Assembly (NCBI GenBank): GCA_017626015.1
Contig: JAGAJO010000001.1
Location: forward strand, 1-64,000
Direction: 5' to 3'
Length of the DNA stretch: 64,000 nucleotides
DNA from: Ruminococcus sp.
GTDB taxonomy: Bacteria > Bacillota > Clostridia > Oscillospirales > Ruminococcaceae
Positions 16,466 through 25,331 of this stretch are shown here, in pieces. The position numbers were made by a program, and so were the translations under genes. Within the stretch, counting starts at the first letter, position 1; each line of letters opens with the position of its first letter. The notes below the pieces were generated by a model that was given only the letters and a program-made list of their open reading frames with translations, ran no database searches and was not told where the DNA came from.

Positions 16466-17740
16466 CTATTCGTATCTCAAAGCGTCTATCGGGTTAAGAT
16501 TTGCCGCCTTGATGGATGGGATAAGACCGAAAACTATTCCCACCACCATAGAAAATACCACCGAAACAGCAATTGCCGGGGTGGATATCGCCACAGGCAC
16601 CTCAGCGATATTGGCAATGACCTTTGAAAGACCTATGCCTGATACCACGCCGATAATTCCTCCTATGCTGGTAAGCACCGCAGCTTCTGTAAGGAACTGT
16701 GCAAGTATGCGTTTTTTCCTTGCGCCCAGAGCCTTTTTAAGTCCTATCTCCCTTGTTCTCTCGGTTACGGAAACAAGCATAATGTTCATAACGCCTATTC
16801 CTCCTACCAGTAAGGAGATACTTGCTATCCATATAAGCATACTGTTTGTGGAGGATGACAGATCCTGCAGCGCCTTCGCCTGCTCCAGCAGGCTTTCGCT
16901 CTTATACTCAAGCGCCGACGAAACGCCCTCGGTATCTTTTTCGGGAGTAAGGATATTCTCGTTAAGGATATCCGCAGTCTTTTTTCCCGCATTTGTCATG
17001 CTGTCGGTATCTACCGCTCTTGCTATACAGTTCTGCGGCTCGTCGTAGCGGAAACAGATACCCCAGTCCACTGTGGGAATAAATATCAGTCCGCTGGAGG
17101 TCTGATTATATGTATAATAATCGTCAACGGAATTTATTACAGGCTCAAAGCCGGAACGCTTTGCGGCAACGCCGATGATCGTAAACGGCTCACCCGAAAT
17201 GTCTATCTGCTTGCCTATGGGGTTCTCTCCCTCAAAAATTCCTCTTTCAAGGGTGGAATCTATTATAGCGACTTTTGCGAAGTTCTTATAGTGCCTGTCG
17301 GTGAAATTTATTCCCTCCGCAATGTCGTAGCCCAGCGTGTCGAAATAATCCTCGTCTATACCGTAAATAACTGCGGAATCTATCTTGCGGTTAAGATAAA
17401 ACAGATTATCGGGATTGCTTCTTGTTCTGTACAGAGTGCAGCTGTCCACTTCCTTGATATCCTCGATACGCTTTTTGCTTTCCTCGGAAATTACCCTGAT
17501 GTTGTCGGGAACGGTTTCCCATGTGAAGTCCGCCTCGTAATCGCCGTTGGAAAGCGTTATCTTAACGGTATTGTTTCCTGAACCGATAAGGTTATTTTTG
17601 ATCTGCTCGTTTGTTCCCTCAATGGTGGAAACTATCGCAATGATAGCCGCAATTCCGATAATGATACCGAGCATTGTCAGGAACGATCTTATCTTATGGG
17701 AAAATATGCCCTGAAAGGACAGTCTTATGTTTTCCAGCAT
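16466..17740 (-). CDS. MacB-type ABC permease
   Basis: The 424-residue protein has an N-terminal membrane helix (about 20-42), a periplasmic-core-like extracytoplasmic domain (about 45-290) and a C-terminal FtsX domain with three helices containing SVTERTREIGLKKALGARKKRIL. This is the MacB/YknZ plan. It is the last gene of a four-gene operon and would work with the ATPase at 19613 and the adaptors at 17754 and 20536 to expel peptides or drugs. The start follows GGGGGAATG. Confidence 0.93.
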   Translation of the reverse strand: MLENIRLSFQGIFSHKIRSFLTMLGIIIGIAAIIAIVSTIEGTNEQIKNNLIGSGNNTVKITLSNGDYEADFTWETVPDNIRVISEESKKRIEDIKEVDSCTLYRTRSNPDNLFYLNRKIDSAVIYGIDEDYFDTLGYDIAEGINFTDRHYKNFAKVAIIDSTLERGIFEGENPIGKQIDISGEPFTIIGVAAKRSGFEPVINSVDDYYTYNQTSSGLIFIPTVDWGICFRYDEPQNCIARAVDTDSMTNAGKKTADILNENILTPEKDTEGVSSALEYKSESLLEQAKALQDLSSSTNSMLIWIASISLLVGGIGVMNIMLVSVTERTREIGLKKALGARKKRILAQFLTEAAVLTSIGGIIGVVSGIGLSKVIANIAEVPVAISTPAIAVSVVFSMVVGIVFGLIPSIKAANLNPIDALRYE

Positions 17741-17753
17741 CTCACATTCCCCC

Positions 17754-19616
17754 TTAATAATAGTTTTCAGGATAAAGAACCTCGGTGGAATCCTTGGTCT
17801 TTATTCCCTCTTTGACGTCCGTTCCGTAGGGGAAGCAGATCCTGTCCGACATACTCAGTCCGCCCGTTATTTCAATAAAGGAGCCGTACATTACCTGACC
17901 TGCCTTTACATAGGCTTTTTCAAGCTTGTTGTCCTTGCCTGCTTTCATTATGTAATAATCTCCGCCCTCCTGCCTTACATAGTGTATAGGCATATAAAGG
18001 GAATCGCTGTCCTGGGACTGCGTCTGATTCAGCGTTACCGATACCCAGTCGCCCACGCTGAAATCCGTGGACTCGCCCAGCTTGGCGTGAACATAGTAGG
18101 TAGAGTTGTTGGGATTCTCTCCCCAGTTATAGTTATCGTATGAGTACGGCTCGCTGTCCGTTCCGGTGATCTCAGCCACTGCCGAAGCGCCGGTCTCCCA
18201 TGACATAACGTTTACGGTCTCACCCACTGCCGTCTGCGGAAGCTTAAGCTCGGAGACCATAAACCGTACCTCTACTCCTCCTGCGCCCTCGATAAGAGCG
18301 AAAACGTCGCTGTCGGAGCTTTCCTCTCCGTAGGGATCTTCCTCAAACTCCATCCCGGGATCCTCCGTATCCTCGACGGATCCCTCATTTTCTCCTTCCG
18401 TATCGGAATCCGTATCCGAACCGGAAGCCGAACCGATCTTCTTGACAACGCCGTCTATTGCAGCAACGACCTTGCCGTCGGATTTCTGCTTCTTTGCGTT
18501 TTCATATTCCATTTTCGCACCCTTAAGGTCGATCTCCAGTCCCTTTATCTCCGACTGCTTATCGGCGATCATTTTCTGTATCTCGGATCTGGAATATACG
18601 TAATCCATGTTTCCGGGCTGTTCGTCCGTCCCGTCATCGTACTCATCTTCATAATCAGTGTAAAAATCATCATGATCGGAAGGATCCTCATAGTCATCCG
18701 GAAGATAATCCTCCGGCATACTGTCAGCAGAAGAATCGTCGGTCTCAATATAATCCTCCGGCATTGCAACCGAAAACAATCCGTAATGCTTTGCCGAGGT
18801 ATCGACTGATATAAACCCTGTTTTCTTGTCTGCAGCTACTCCGTCTGAAACGCACCATTCCGTCAGATCCTTGTCCTTCAGACTTCCTCCGCCTACTATC
18901 CAGATATACATAAGCCTGGAATTTTCATCGTACACATTCAGATGGGCATACTTCCCCGTAGAATCTATCCTGTTCATAAACAGCTTTGTGACCTTGGTTT
19001 TCTCATTGCAGTTGATGATATAGGGATCGTCCTTTGTTCCCGTGCCGGAAGCCGGAACAAATGCAGGCTTTACCGTATCCACGGTTTCGACAGGCTCCTC
19101 GGGAATGACCGGTTCGTCCGGAATGACGGGATCTGCGGGCTCATCGGGAATATACGGCTCCTCCGGGTAATCCGGCTCGTCAGGCTCCTCCGGCTGGGGA
19201 GCGTTTTCGGAGGGCTGATAGTTCCTGTACTCCGCAAGCTCCTTGTTTGCCATTTTTATGTTCTGCTCTATCACCTTTACCTGATTTTCCTTCTGGGCAA
19301 GCTCAAGCTCCACCACCGTCATATCGTATTCCAGAATGGTATCGCCCTTTTTGACCTCGTCGCCCTCCTTGACAAAAACCTTTTTGACCAGCTTTTCGGT
19401 ATCGACCCTGACCTTCTGGGAATTTGCCGATACTATCTCACCCTGCATTTCTGAGCTGGTATACATAAACATATCGGCAGTCTGCGCCATAAGGTTTACC
19501 GGAACAACGTCCACGACCTTTTTTTCGTCCTGGGAGTTTTTATATTTCCTGTAACCGAAAAATCCGCCTGTACCCACAATGCAGACGCAAAGAAGGAAAA
19601 TTATAAGCTTTTTCAT
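17754..19616 (-). CDS. HlyD/MFP-type efflux adaptor with an inserted domain
   Basis: The 620-residue membrane fusion protein has an N-terminal anchor (6-22), a first half lipoyl motif (VFVKEGDEVKKGDTILEYD), a first helix, then a Pro/Glu-rich linker (about 140-185: PEEPDEPDYPEEPYIPDEP), an inserted segment of about 110 residues that looks beta-rich (KPAFVPASGTGTKDDPYI onward), a very acidic linker, the returning helix, the second lipoyl half (KVVAAIDGVVKKIG) with another acidic insert, and beta-barrel domains. YknX/MacA-type proteins usually have about 370-400 residues, so this one is enlarged inside the helical hairpin. Its last-but-first codons overlap the ATPase end by four bases. The inserted domain is not recognised. 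Confidence 0.88.
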   Translation of the reverse strand: MKKLIIFLLCVCIVGTGGFFGYRKYKNSQDEKKVVDVVPVNLMAQTADMFMYTSSEMQGEIVSANSQKVRVDTEKLVKKVFVKEGDEVKKGDTILEYDMTVVELELAQKENQVKVIEQNIKMANKELAEYRNYQPSENAPQPEEPDEPDYPEEPYIPDEPADPVIPDEPVIPEEPVETVDTVKPAFVPASGTGTKDDPYIINCNEKTKVTKLFMNRIDSTGKYAHLNVYDENSRLMYIWIVGGGSLKDKDLTEWCVSDGVAADKKTGFISVDTSAKHYGLFSVAMPEDYIETDDSSADSMPEDYLPDDYEDPSDHDDFYTDYEDEYDDGTDEQPGNMDYVYSRSEIQKMIADKQSEIKGLEIDLKGAKMEYENAKKQKSDGKVVAAIDGVVKKIGSASGSDTDSDTEGENEGSVEDTEDPGMEFEEDPYGEESSDSDVFALIEGAGGVEVRFMVSELKLPQTAVGETVNVMSWETGASAVAEITGTDSEPYSYDNYNWGENPNNSTYYVHAKLGESTDFSVGDWVSVTLNQTQSQDSDSLYMPIHYVRQEGGDYYIMKAGKDNKLEKAYVKAGQVMYGSFIEITGGLSMSDRICFPYGTDVKEGIKTKDSTEVLYPENYY

Positions 19617-20518
19617 ATTTTATCTCCCTTCCTTTCAATATCTGATCCGTCGGAAAATTTCAGCTCCGGCAGCTTTCTGTTAAGTATGTCATCGAGATCA
19701 CGGTGAATATCCGTCATAGTTTTCGGTCCAGTTCTCGGCTTCTCCTCTGCGGGGATATCCTTCGTTACAGCCGCTTCCTCCTGCACCTTTTCCGCCGCAG
19801 GAGCTGTTTCTTCCTTCGCCACAGCGTTTGCACGGCTTCCTGCCGCAAACTCCCCGCTGTGCAGCTCTCCGTCTCTGATATACATTACTCTTTTTGCACA
19901 CCTTGCGATCTCCGGCTCATGAGTTATCATAACAACGGTAACTCCGTCGTCGTTAAGCTCCTTGAAAAGCTCCATTACCTGCTCGCCGGATCTCGTATCA
20001 AGCGCACCTGTAGGCTCGTCGGCAAGCAGCAGCTTCGGCTTATTAACGATCGCTCTTGCAATAGCGACCCTCTGCTTCTGACCGCCCGAAAGCTGCGTCG
20101 GCTTAAAGTTCATTCTGTCCTCCAGACCGACCCTGCGGAGAGCTTCCTTTGCCTTCTCACGCCTCTGCCTTTTGGAAACCCCGGCATAAAGCAGCGGAAG
20201 CTCCACATTGTCCAGAGCGGTCTGTCTGGGAAGCAGATTGAAATTCTGGAACACAAAGCCAATCTTATCGTTGCGTATCGAGGAAAGCTGCTTGTCCGAG
20301 CAGCTCATTATATCTGCGCCGTCAAACACAAAGCTGCCCTTTGTCTGCTTGTCGAGACAGCCTATTATATTCATAAGCGTGGATTTTCCCGAACCTGACG
20401 GACCCATTATAGCCACATACTCTCCGTCCTCCACGGCAAGTGAAATGTTCTTCAGAACAGGCACAGCCTCCTTGCCCTGGAGGTAATCCTTGTAGATATT
20501 TTTAAGTTCAAATACCAT
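19613..20518 (-). CDS. MacB/LolD-type ABC ATPase with C-terminal extension
   Basis: Residues 1-220 form a standard ATPase: Walker A GPSGSGKST, Q-loop FVFQNFNLL, signature LSGGQKQRVAIARA, Walker B LLLADEPTGALD, H-loop MITHEPEIA. The remaining 80 residues are an extension rich in Ala and Glu followed by a helical tail (MTDIHRDLDDILNRKLPELKF), absent from typical LolD/MacB ATPases. It lies between the two adaptor genes and overlaps the second by ATGA. Confidence 0.93.
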   Translation of the reverse strand: MVFELKNIYKDYLQGKEAVPVLKNISLAVEDGEYVAIMGPSGSGKSTLMNIIGCLDKQTKGSFVFDGADIMSCSDKQLSSIRNDKIGFVFQNFNLLPRQTALDNVELPLLYAGVSKRQRREKAKEALRRVGLEDRMNFKPTQLSGGQKQRVAIARAIVNKPKLLLADEPTGALDTRSGEQVMELFKELNDDGVTVVMITHEPEIARCAKRVMYIRDGELHSGEFAAGSRANAVAKEETAPAAEKVQEEAAVTKDIPAEEKPRTGPKTMTDIHRDLDDILNRKLPELKFSDGSDIERKGDKI

Positions 20519-20535
20519 ATTTCTCTCCTACCTGT

Positions 20536-22128
20536 TTACTGATCGTTCTGCTCGTAAAAGCTGTTAAGGAAATTCTCCTGCTCCTCCTCGGACATTGCTT
20601 CAAATTCCTTTTCGGTTATGCCGTACAGATCCTCGAAGCTGAGTTCTTCGCTTCCGTCCGCTTCTCCGCTGTCGGTCACTTCCCCGTCGCCGGCGGCCTC
20701 ACCGTCCTCACTCATAAAGCTGTTGAAAAATTCCTCCTGTTCCTCTTCGGACATAGCGGCAAATTCCTCCTCGGTTATGCCGTACATCTCCTCAAAGCTG
20801 AGCTCTTCGCCGTCTCCCGCCATATCTCCGTCGGTAAACTCATCATCGATAAATTCGTCCTCACCGGTAAATTCGCCTTCTCCGGCAAACTCGTCTCCGC
20901 CGAGATCGTTATCCGGAACGGAAATGTCCGATTGGTTGGTAGTTGTCTCCATACCCTCCTCTATGTAGTCCTCGGGGTAAGCGATATAGTCTCCCGCTTC
21001 AAGGCCGGACTTTATCTCACAGTCGCCGAATTCCTCGTCCTTTTCACCGATCTCAACATAACGCTTTTCGATCTTGTCCTTATCGTTTTTAGCCCAGACA
21101 AAGCTCTTGTCTCCGTCCTTGCAGATAAAATCGGTGTAAAGCCATATTCCCGTTTTTACTATCTCAGCGCTCTGTCCGTTATCTATCTCTATAATGATGT
21201 GCTGACCCAGCATAAAGCCGTCAAGAGATTCGGGGGAAACATAGAAAGCGTATTTGGAAGACGAAGTGGTTTCGTCGGACTCGCCCGAATAATACATATC
21301 ATTATCCGACTTCTGAGGGCTTGCGTCTATTTCGTTTATAGTTCCTGCCCATTCCGTATCGTCCACACGGCTTTTAAGTATTACAGGAACACCCTCGGCG
21401 ATCTCGGATCCGTTCTGCTCGTTGAAAATTCCCTTTACTCTGTAGTCTCCGTCAGCGGAGATCTGCATTAAAACGTCTGCGTTTTCGGAATAATCATAAT
21501 CATATTCGTTTGACGAAGCGGCAGGCTCCTTAAGATTTTTGACGGTTCCGTCGATAGCGGCGGTAACAAAAGCATTTTTTGTGGAGGCCTCAAGCTTCTG
21601 TATCTCTACGTTTTTTGCCTTTATATCGTATTCGCTTCTGGCGTTGTCGCTTTCAAGAGAAAGGATCTGCGTTGTATAGGAGACAGCCGCATCCTGACTT
21701 GCGTTCTGCTTCTCCTTTTCCAGCTGAGCGATCTCCTCCTTGTTTGTTTTGATGGAGTTTTCCATTCTCTCCACCTCCAGCTTGGCGGTGTCGATCTCAA
21801 GCTGGATAGCCTCTACGTCATATGTAAACAGCTTATCTCCCTTTTTGACGGAATCGCCCTCGCTGACAAGTATCTCATCAATGGTTTTGGAGCTGTCGTA
21901 CTTTACGTCCACGGATTTCTGAGCGACGATAACTCCCGCAAAGGTATTGGAAAACAGATCAGCTCCCCCTGCGGTATTCACAGCGGAGACCTTCTGGACG
22001 TAAACCTTTTCTCCCTTTTTGGACGTCCCGCCCGAAAACTTCTTATACAGGAAAAATCCCCCCGTACCCAATGCGCAGACAATGATGATCGTAACGATCA
22101 CCGTAACTATACGTTTTTTTGCTGTCAT
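20536..22128 (-). CDS. HlyD/MFP-type efflux adaptor with duplicated acidic tail
   Basis: The 530-residue adaptor has an N-terminal membrane anchor (8-28), a lipoyl half (ILVSEGDSVKKGDKLFTYD), a helical hairpin (about 105-185) with Lys/Glu-rich coiled coil, the second lipoyl half (FVTAAIDGTVKNLK) and beta-barrel domains to about residue 395. The last 130 residues are extremely acidic and contain the same 30-residue block twice (ELSFEEMYGITEEEFAAMSE and ELSFEDLYGITEKEFEAMSE, each running on to EEQE and NSF). It is the first gene of the efflux operon. The tail lies outside the membrane and its function is unknown. Confidence 0.88.
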   Translation of the reverse strand: MTAKKRIVTVIVTIIIVCALGTGGFFLYKKFSGGTSKKGEKVYVQKVSAVNTAGGADLFSNTFAGVIVAQKSVDVKYDSSKTIDEILVSEGDSVKKGDKLFTYDVEAIQLEIDTAKLEVERMENSIKTNKEEIAQLEKEKQNASQDAAVSYTTQILSLESDNARSEYDIKAKNVEIQKLEASTKNAFVTAAIDGTVKNLKEPAASSNEYDYDYSENADVLMQISADGDYRVKGIFNEQNGSEIAEGVPVILKSRVDDTEWAGTINEIDASPQKSDNDMYYSGESDETTSSSKYAFYVSPESLDGFMLGQHIIIEIDNGQSAEIVKTGIWLYTDFICKDGDKSFVWAKNDKDKIEKRYVEIGEKDEEFGDCEIKSGLEAGDYIAYPEDYIEEGMETTTNQSDISVPDNDLGGDEFAGEGEFTGEDEFIDDEFTDGDMAGDGEELSFEEMYGITEEEFAAMSEEEQEEFFNSFMSEDGEAAGDGEVTDSGEADGSEELSFEDLYGITEKEFEAMSEEEQENFLNSFYEQNDQ

Positions 22129-22315
22129 AGTTTTTTCCTCCGTTAAATTTTATTCCAATAAAAAATGCCGCAGTTAACGAAGCCGCATAAAAGCAGCCCG
22201 CAACAGCAGACATTATAATACAGTATTACTCCGTCAAAGCCAAAGCTCACTTTTTCTCGATCTCTCATGCTTCAGCCCCAGCGGAATGCTATTAAATTTA
22301 TATGTCCGTTGTCCA

Positions 22316-22371
22316 TTTTTGTTTACACTTTTATCCTTTAGCGTTTTTTGTTTACACTTTTTATCTTTTAG
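22316..22371 (-). repeat. Tandem direct repeat in the efflux operon leader
   Basis: TTTGTTTACACTTTT is present twice, 29 bases apart (about 22318 and 22347), each followed by ATCcTTTAG/ATCTTTTAG. They lie immediately downstream of the predicted start site. They may bind a regulator or be a simple duplication. Confidence 0.5.
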
Positions 22372-22374
22372 TTT

Positions 22375-22403
22375 ATTATAGTACAGTTTTTTGTATCTGT
22401 CAA
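22375..22403 (-). promoter_or_regulatory. Efflux operon promoter
   Basis: Minus strand TTGACA (22403-22398), 17-base spacer, TATAAT (22380-22375). The leader to the first adaptor is about 240 bases and holds no recognisable gene. Confidence 0.85.
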
Positions 22404-22495
22404 TAATTTAAGTCCTATTTTAAGAAATTTTTTCGATTTTAAGCCGAAACCGCTCCTGTTTATAAATAATTTCCTGCAAAAAGCTCTGTCGTCTT

Positions 22496-22564
22496 TTAAG
22501 GAAGAACTGTTCAAACCGCTGTTTTAAGGCAATACCTTGCAGATACATTGATCAGCATTTCCTT
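22496..22564 (-). repeat. Family B palindromic repeat, copy 2
   Basis: Read on the minus strand it runs from AAGGAAATGCTGAT to CAGTTCTTCCTT and contains GGTATTGCCTTAAAACAG, matching copy 1 at 10187-10293. Its end overlaps the last codons of the phosphoesterase gene at 22552, so AAGGAAATGCTGA supplies the final residues and TGA stop. Confidence 0.65.
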
Positions 22565-23370
22565 AACGTAACGCAGACTATATCGGGAAAATTAAAAAGC
22601 CGCAGTGGTATAACGCTGTTTCCCAGACCTCTGCTGACGATCATTTCGGTTTCGTTCTCGGTGTAGACCCCTGCGGTGTATTCCGGGAAAAAGCCCTGAT
22701 CGGGCGCAACGATACCTCCGATAAACGGCAGCCTGAACTGTCCGCCGTGGGCGTGTCCGGCAAGTATAAGATCCACGTTTTCCCTGCTGTAATCCGTAAG
22801 ATACTGAGGCTCATGCGCCAGAAGGATCACCGGCTCACGGCTGTTGTCAAGCTCAAGCTCCTTAATGGTATCGTTATACAGCGAGGAATCGTCCAGTCCT
22901 GCAAGAATAAACGACGAATCTCCCGAGGTAACGGTCACACACCCGTCGTCAAGTATCACCGCCCCCGCAGCGGAGATACCGTCAAGCAGTTCCTCAAGCT
23001 CGCTGTCCTCCAGCCACAGCTCGTGATTTCCGGTCACATAATAAACGGGCGCTATCTCTGCGGCTCCCTCCACAAATTCCAGAGCCTTACCGATATCCGT
23101 GTGGTTGGAGTCAACAATATCTCCGGTTATGACGATAATATCGGGATCGCACCCTGAGACCCTTTCCAGCAGTCTTTTCTGTCCCGCACCGAACTGCTTG
23201 TTGTGAAGGTCGGATATCTGCACTATCTTAAATCCGTCAAGCTCTGCGGAGATCTTTTCGTTTTCGTACTCGTACTGCGAAACGGTGAGCATATTGTTCT
23301 GCCAGAAACAAAATACGGCGGCAGCAGCCAGAATAACGCACACAATTATACGTTTCCTTATTTTTTTCAC
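22552..23370 (-). CDS. Membrane-anchored metallophosphoesterase (YkuE-like)
   Basis: The 272-residue protein has an N-terminal membrane helix (about 8-25) and a calcineurin-like phosphoesterase domain with the five metal motifs: QISDLHN, GDIVD, GNHELW, LLAHEP and GHAHGGQ. Relatives such as YkuE act outside the membrane, and UDP-2,3-diacylglucosamine-type or phosphodiester substrates have been proposed; none is established here. Start is GTG at 23368-23370 after GGGGGAG. The C-terminus (TLRKC) is partly encoded by the family B repeat. It follows the zinc-ribbon genes by 70 bases and may share their transcript. Confidence 0.88.
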   Translation of the reverse strand: MKKIRKRIIVCVILAAAAVFCFWQNNMLTVSQYEYENEKISAELDGFKIVQISDLHNKQFGAGQKRLLERVSGCDPDIIVITGDIVDSNHTDIGKALEFVEGAAEIAPVYYVTGNHELWLEDSELEELLDGISAAGAVILDDGCVTVTSGDSSFILAGLDDSSLYNDTIKELELDNSREPVILLAHEPQYLTDYSRENVDLILAGHAHGGQFRLPFIGGIVAPDQGFFPEYTAGVYTENETEMIVSRGLGNSVIPLRLFNFPDIVCVTLRKC

Positions 23371-23439
23371 TATGCTCTCCCCCTTTACTCAATATGACAG
23401 CCGGAACATCTCATAAGGATATCCCGGCTTCTGTCTGGT

Positions 23440-24369
23440 TTATTTCAAAATTTTCAATGAGATCTCGTTTTCGGAAAGATCGTCCGCTGTAACTACTACC
23501 GCACAGTCTTCCTTTGCATTTTTATCGTCCTTGTCGCCGCCAAAGATCTGATCCTTGAACAGGAAGAAAACGTCAAAAAGGATGACTGCAATAATTGCGA
23601 TAAGAAGTATTACCGGCACCAGCGCTCCCGCTCCCTTTCCGGGTACGGGTTTTGTGCTTTGCGGGACGGCTCCCGCCCCGGGGATATAACCTCCGTTTAC
23701 AGGTATCGATCCCGGAGGAACGCTGCCTGCACCGTTATTTACGCCGGCTTGACCGGACGCACCGTATGTACCGTAGCTTCCGGTGCCGGACGCCATTGCC
23801 GCAGCGCTTTGCTGCATTGTTGACCTTAGTCCCTCAGGAGTAAGCACCGTTGTTGCCCCCGGATCGCTTTGCTGACGTCCAGCAGAGTACATATCCGATA
23901 CGGAAGGCGTCTGATCCACTGTCGGAGTCTGAGCAACGGAAATAGTCTTGCTTGCCATAGCCGCTTCCTCCGGCGTGATAACAGGAGAAGCAGACGCCGC
24001 ACTCTTAGGAACGGCTCTCTGCTGCACCGGCTCCTGTCCGGGCATATAGATGCTGTCCATAGTGGGAACATCGTCGTTTTTTACGGGTTCGTGAGTTATT
24101 CCCAGCATTTCATCGGTAACGACAGGTATCTGGATCTCGTCCATGGTAGGATTCTTCAGAGCCTCATCGGGAGCCCCGGCCTTATCCTTTTGCGGTTCAA
24201 GACCGGTAGGCGTACCGCATATGTTACAGAATGCCGGCGCTCCTATAAGAGTATTGCCGCACATTTTGCATACGTTGCGCTTTATAAGTACGGGAAGCTT
24301 TCCTCCGCAGGCAGGGCAGAATTTTTCGCCCTCCTTGTAGGGAAGTCCGCAGGTTGGACAATTAGACAT
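23440..24369 (-). CDS. Zinc-ribbon protein with long disordered linker and membrane helix
   Basis: The 309-residue protein starts with two zinc ribbons (CPTCGLPYKEGEKFCPACG and CKMCGNTLIGAPAFCNICG). A long low-complexity region rich in Pro, Ser, Gly and Ala follows to about residue 245, then a membrane helix (ALVPVILLIAIIAVILFDVFF) and a short tail. Its N-terminus is probably cytoplasmic. Function unknown. It follows the related zinc-ribbon gene at 24414 by 44 bases. Confidence 0.78.
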   Translation of the reverse strand: MSNCPTCGLPYKEGEKFCPACGGKLPVLIKRNVCKMCGNTLIGAPAFCNICGTPTGLEPQKDKAGAPDEALKNPTMDEIQIPVVTDEMLGITHEPVKNDDVPTMDSIYMPGQEPVQQRAVPKSAASASPVITPEEAAMASKTISVAQTPTVDQTPSVSDMYSAGRQQSDPGATTVLTPEGLRSTMQQSAAAMASGTGSYGTYGASGQAGVNNGAGSVPPGSIPVNGGYIPGAGAVPQSTKPVPGKGAGALVPVILLIAIIAVILFDVFFLFKDQIFGGDKDDKNAKEDCAVVVTADDLSENEISLKILK

Positions 24370-24413
24370 ATAGTTACTGCTGCGCTTTGAAAGCGTGCAG
24401 GCAGCCCCCTTTC

Positions 24414-25163
24414 TTAATCATAATAATAAATGCCGTAAACGGTTCTGTCGTACAGCTTCCAGCCGTCTCCGTTTTTAACGACTACCACCGGAACATTTTT
24501 CTTTTTCATTCCTTCGCTGCCCTTGTATGTAAACTGTACAGTAAGTCTGTATCCCTTTTTCGCCTTCACCTCGTCTGTGGCAAGAACATTCACAACAGCA
24601 AGCTCAGTATCGGACAGGGCTTTCTTTTTCTTTACCTCGTACTCGACCTCGGCGTCAATGCCGTAATCCTCCAAAAAGTCATTGTGGATATCCAAAGCGT
24701 TTTCCTCATAATCGGAGGACAGCAACAGACTTGAATCGCCTGCATATACCGTATCAAGAAAAGCGTCTGCGTCACCCTCCTCGCAGACCTTGACGTAGTT
24801 GTCCAGAGGATCCTTATAGCTGCCTCCCGCAATAATGCTGATAACTACTACCAGCAGGATAACAAGCACAAGCAAGGCTCCGCCGATTATGAGCATATTT
24901 TTGTTTATATTGATCTTTCTGCCCGCTCCCTGAGCGCCCGGCTGACCGTAAGCCGCTCCCGCCGGATTGGCGCCAGCAGTATATCCCTGCTGGACCGGAG
25001 CAGTCTGATTATTCTGATAATAGGACTGTCCGCCCGACATTGCACCCATCGGAGCGCCCGATGTCTGCTGAACATTCATATTCCCCGCAGCTGCGCCGCA
25101 GGAGGTGCAGAACACTGCGTCGTCGTTCAGCTTGGCACCGCAGTTACCGCAAAATTTTGACAT
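24414..25163 (-). CDS. Zinc-ribbon membrane protein with extracytoplasmic NTF2-like domain
   Basis: The 249-residue protein has an N-terminal zinc ribbon (FCGNCGAKLNDDAVFCTSCG), a Gln/Gly/Ala-rich linker, a membrane helix (about 89-112) and an extracytoplasmic domain of about 135 residues (YKDPLDNYVKVCEEGDADAFLDTVY and following) resembling the DUF4878/NTF2-like fold by pattern. Proteins of this plan are common in Clostridia and poorly studied. It heads a small operon with the next zinc-ribbon gene and perhaps the phosphoesterase. Confidence 0.78.
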   Translation of the reverse strand: MSKFCGNCGAKLNDDAVFCTSCGAAAGNMNVQQTSGAPMGAMSGGQSYYQNNQTAPVQQGYTAGANPAGAAYGQPGAQGAGRKININKNMLIIGGALLVLVILLVVVISIIAGGSYKDPLDNYVKVCEEGDADAFLDTVYAGDSSLLLSSDYEENALDIHNDFLEDYGIDAEVEYEVKKKKALSDTELAVVNVLATDEVKAKKGYRLTVQFTYKGSEGMKKKNVPVVVVKNGDGWKLYDRTVYGIYYYD

Positions 25164-25262
25164 AACTCATTTCCCCATTCGTTTTTCATGTTTTTATGGT
25201 AGGCATATCTATCCTGCCTCCGAGCCGTTTCGGCGTGCGGCAGATTATAATAAGCTATTTTA

Positions 25263-25291
25263 ATAATATACTATTTTTTAATATTTGTCAA
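25263..25291 (-). promoter_or_regulatory. Promoter of the zinc-ribbon operon
   Basis: Minus strand TTGACA (25291-25286), 17-base spacer, TATTAT (25268-25263). Confidence 0.75.
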
Positions 25292-25331
25292 GGTGTTTTT
25301 TCGGACGTCTTTCAAAGCTTTGCCCGGAAGA

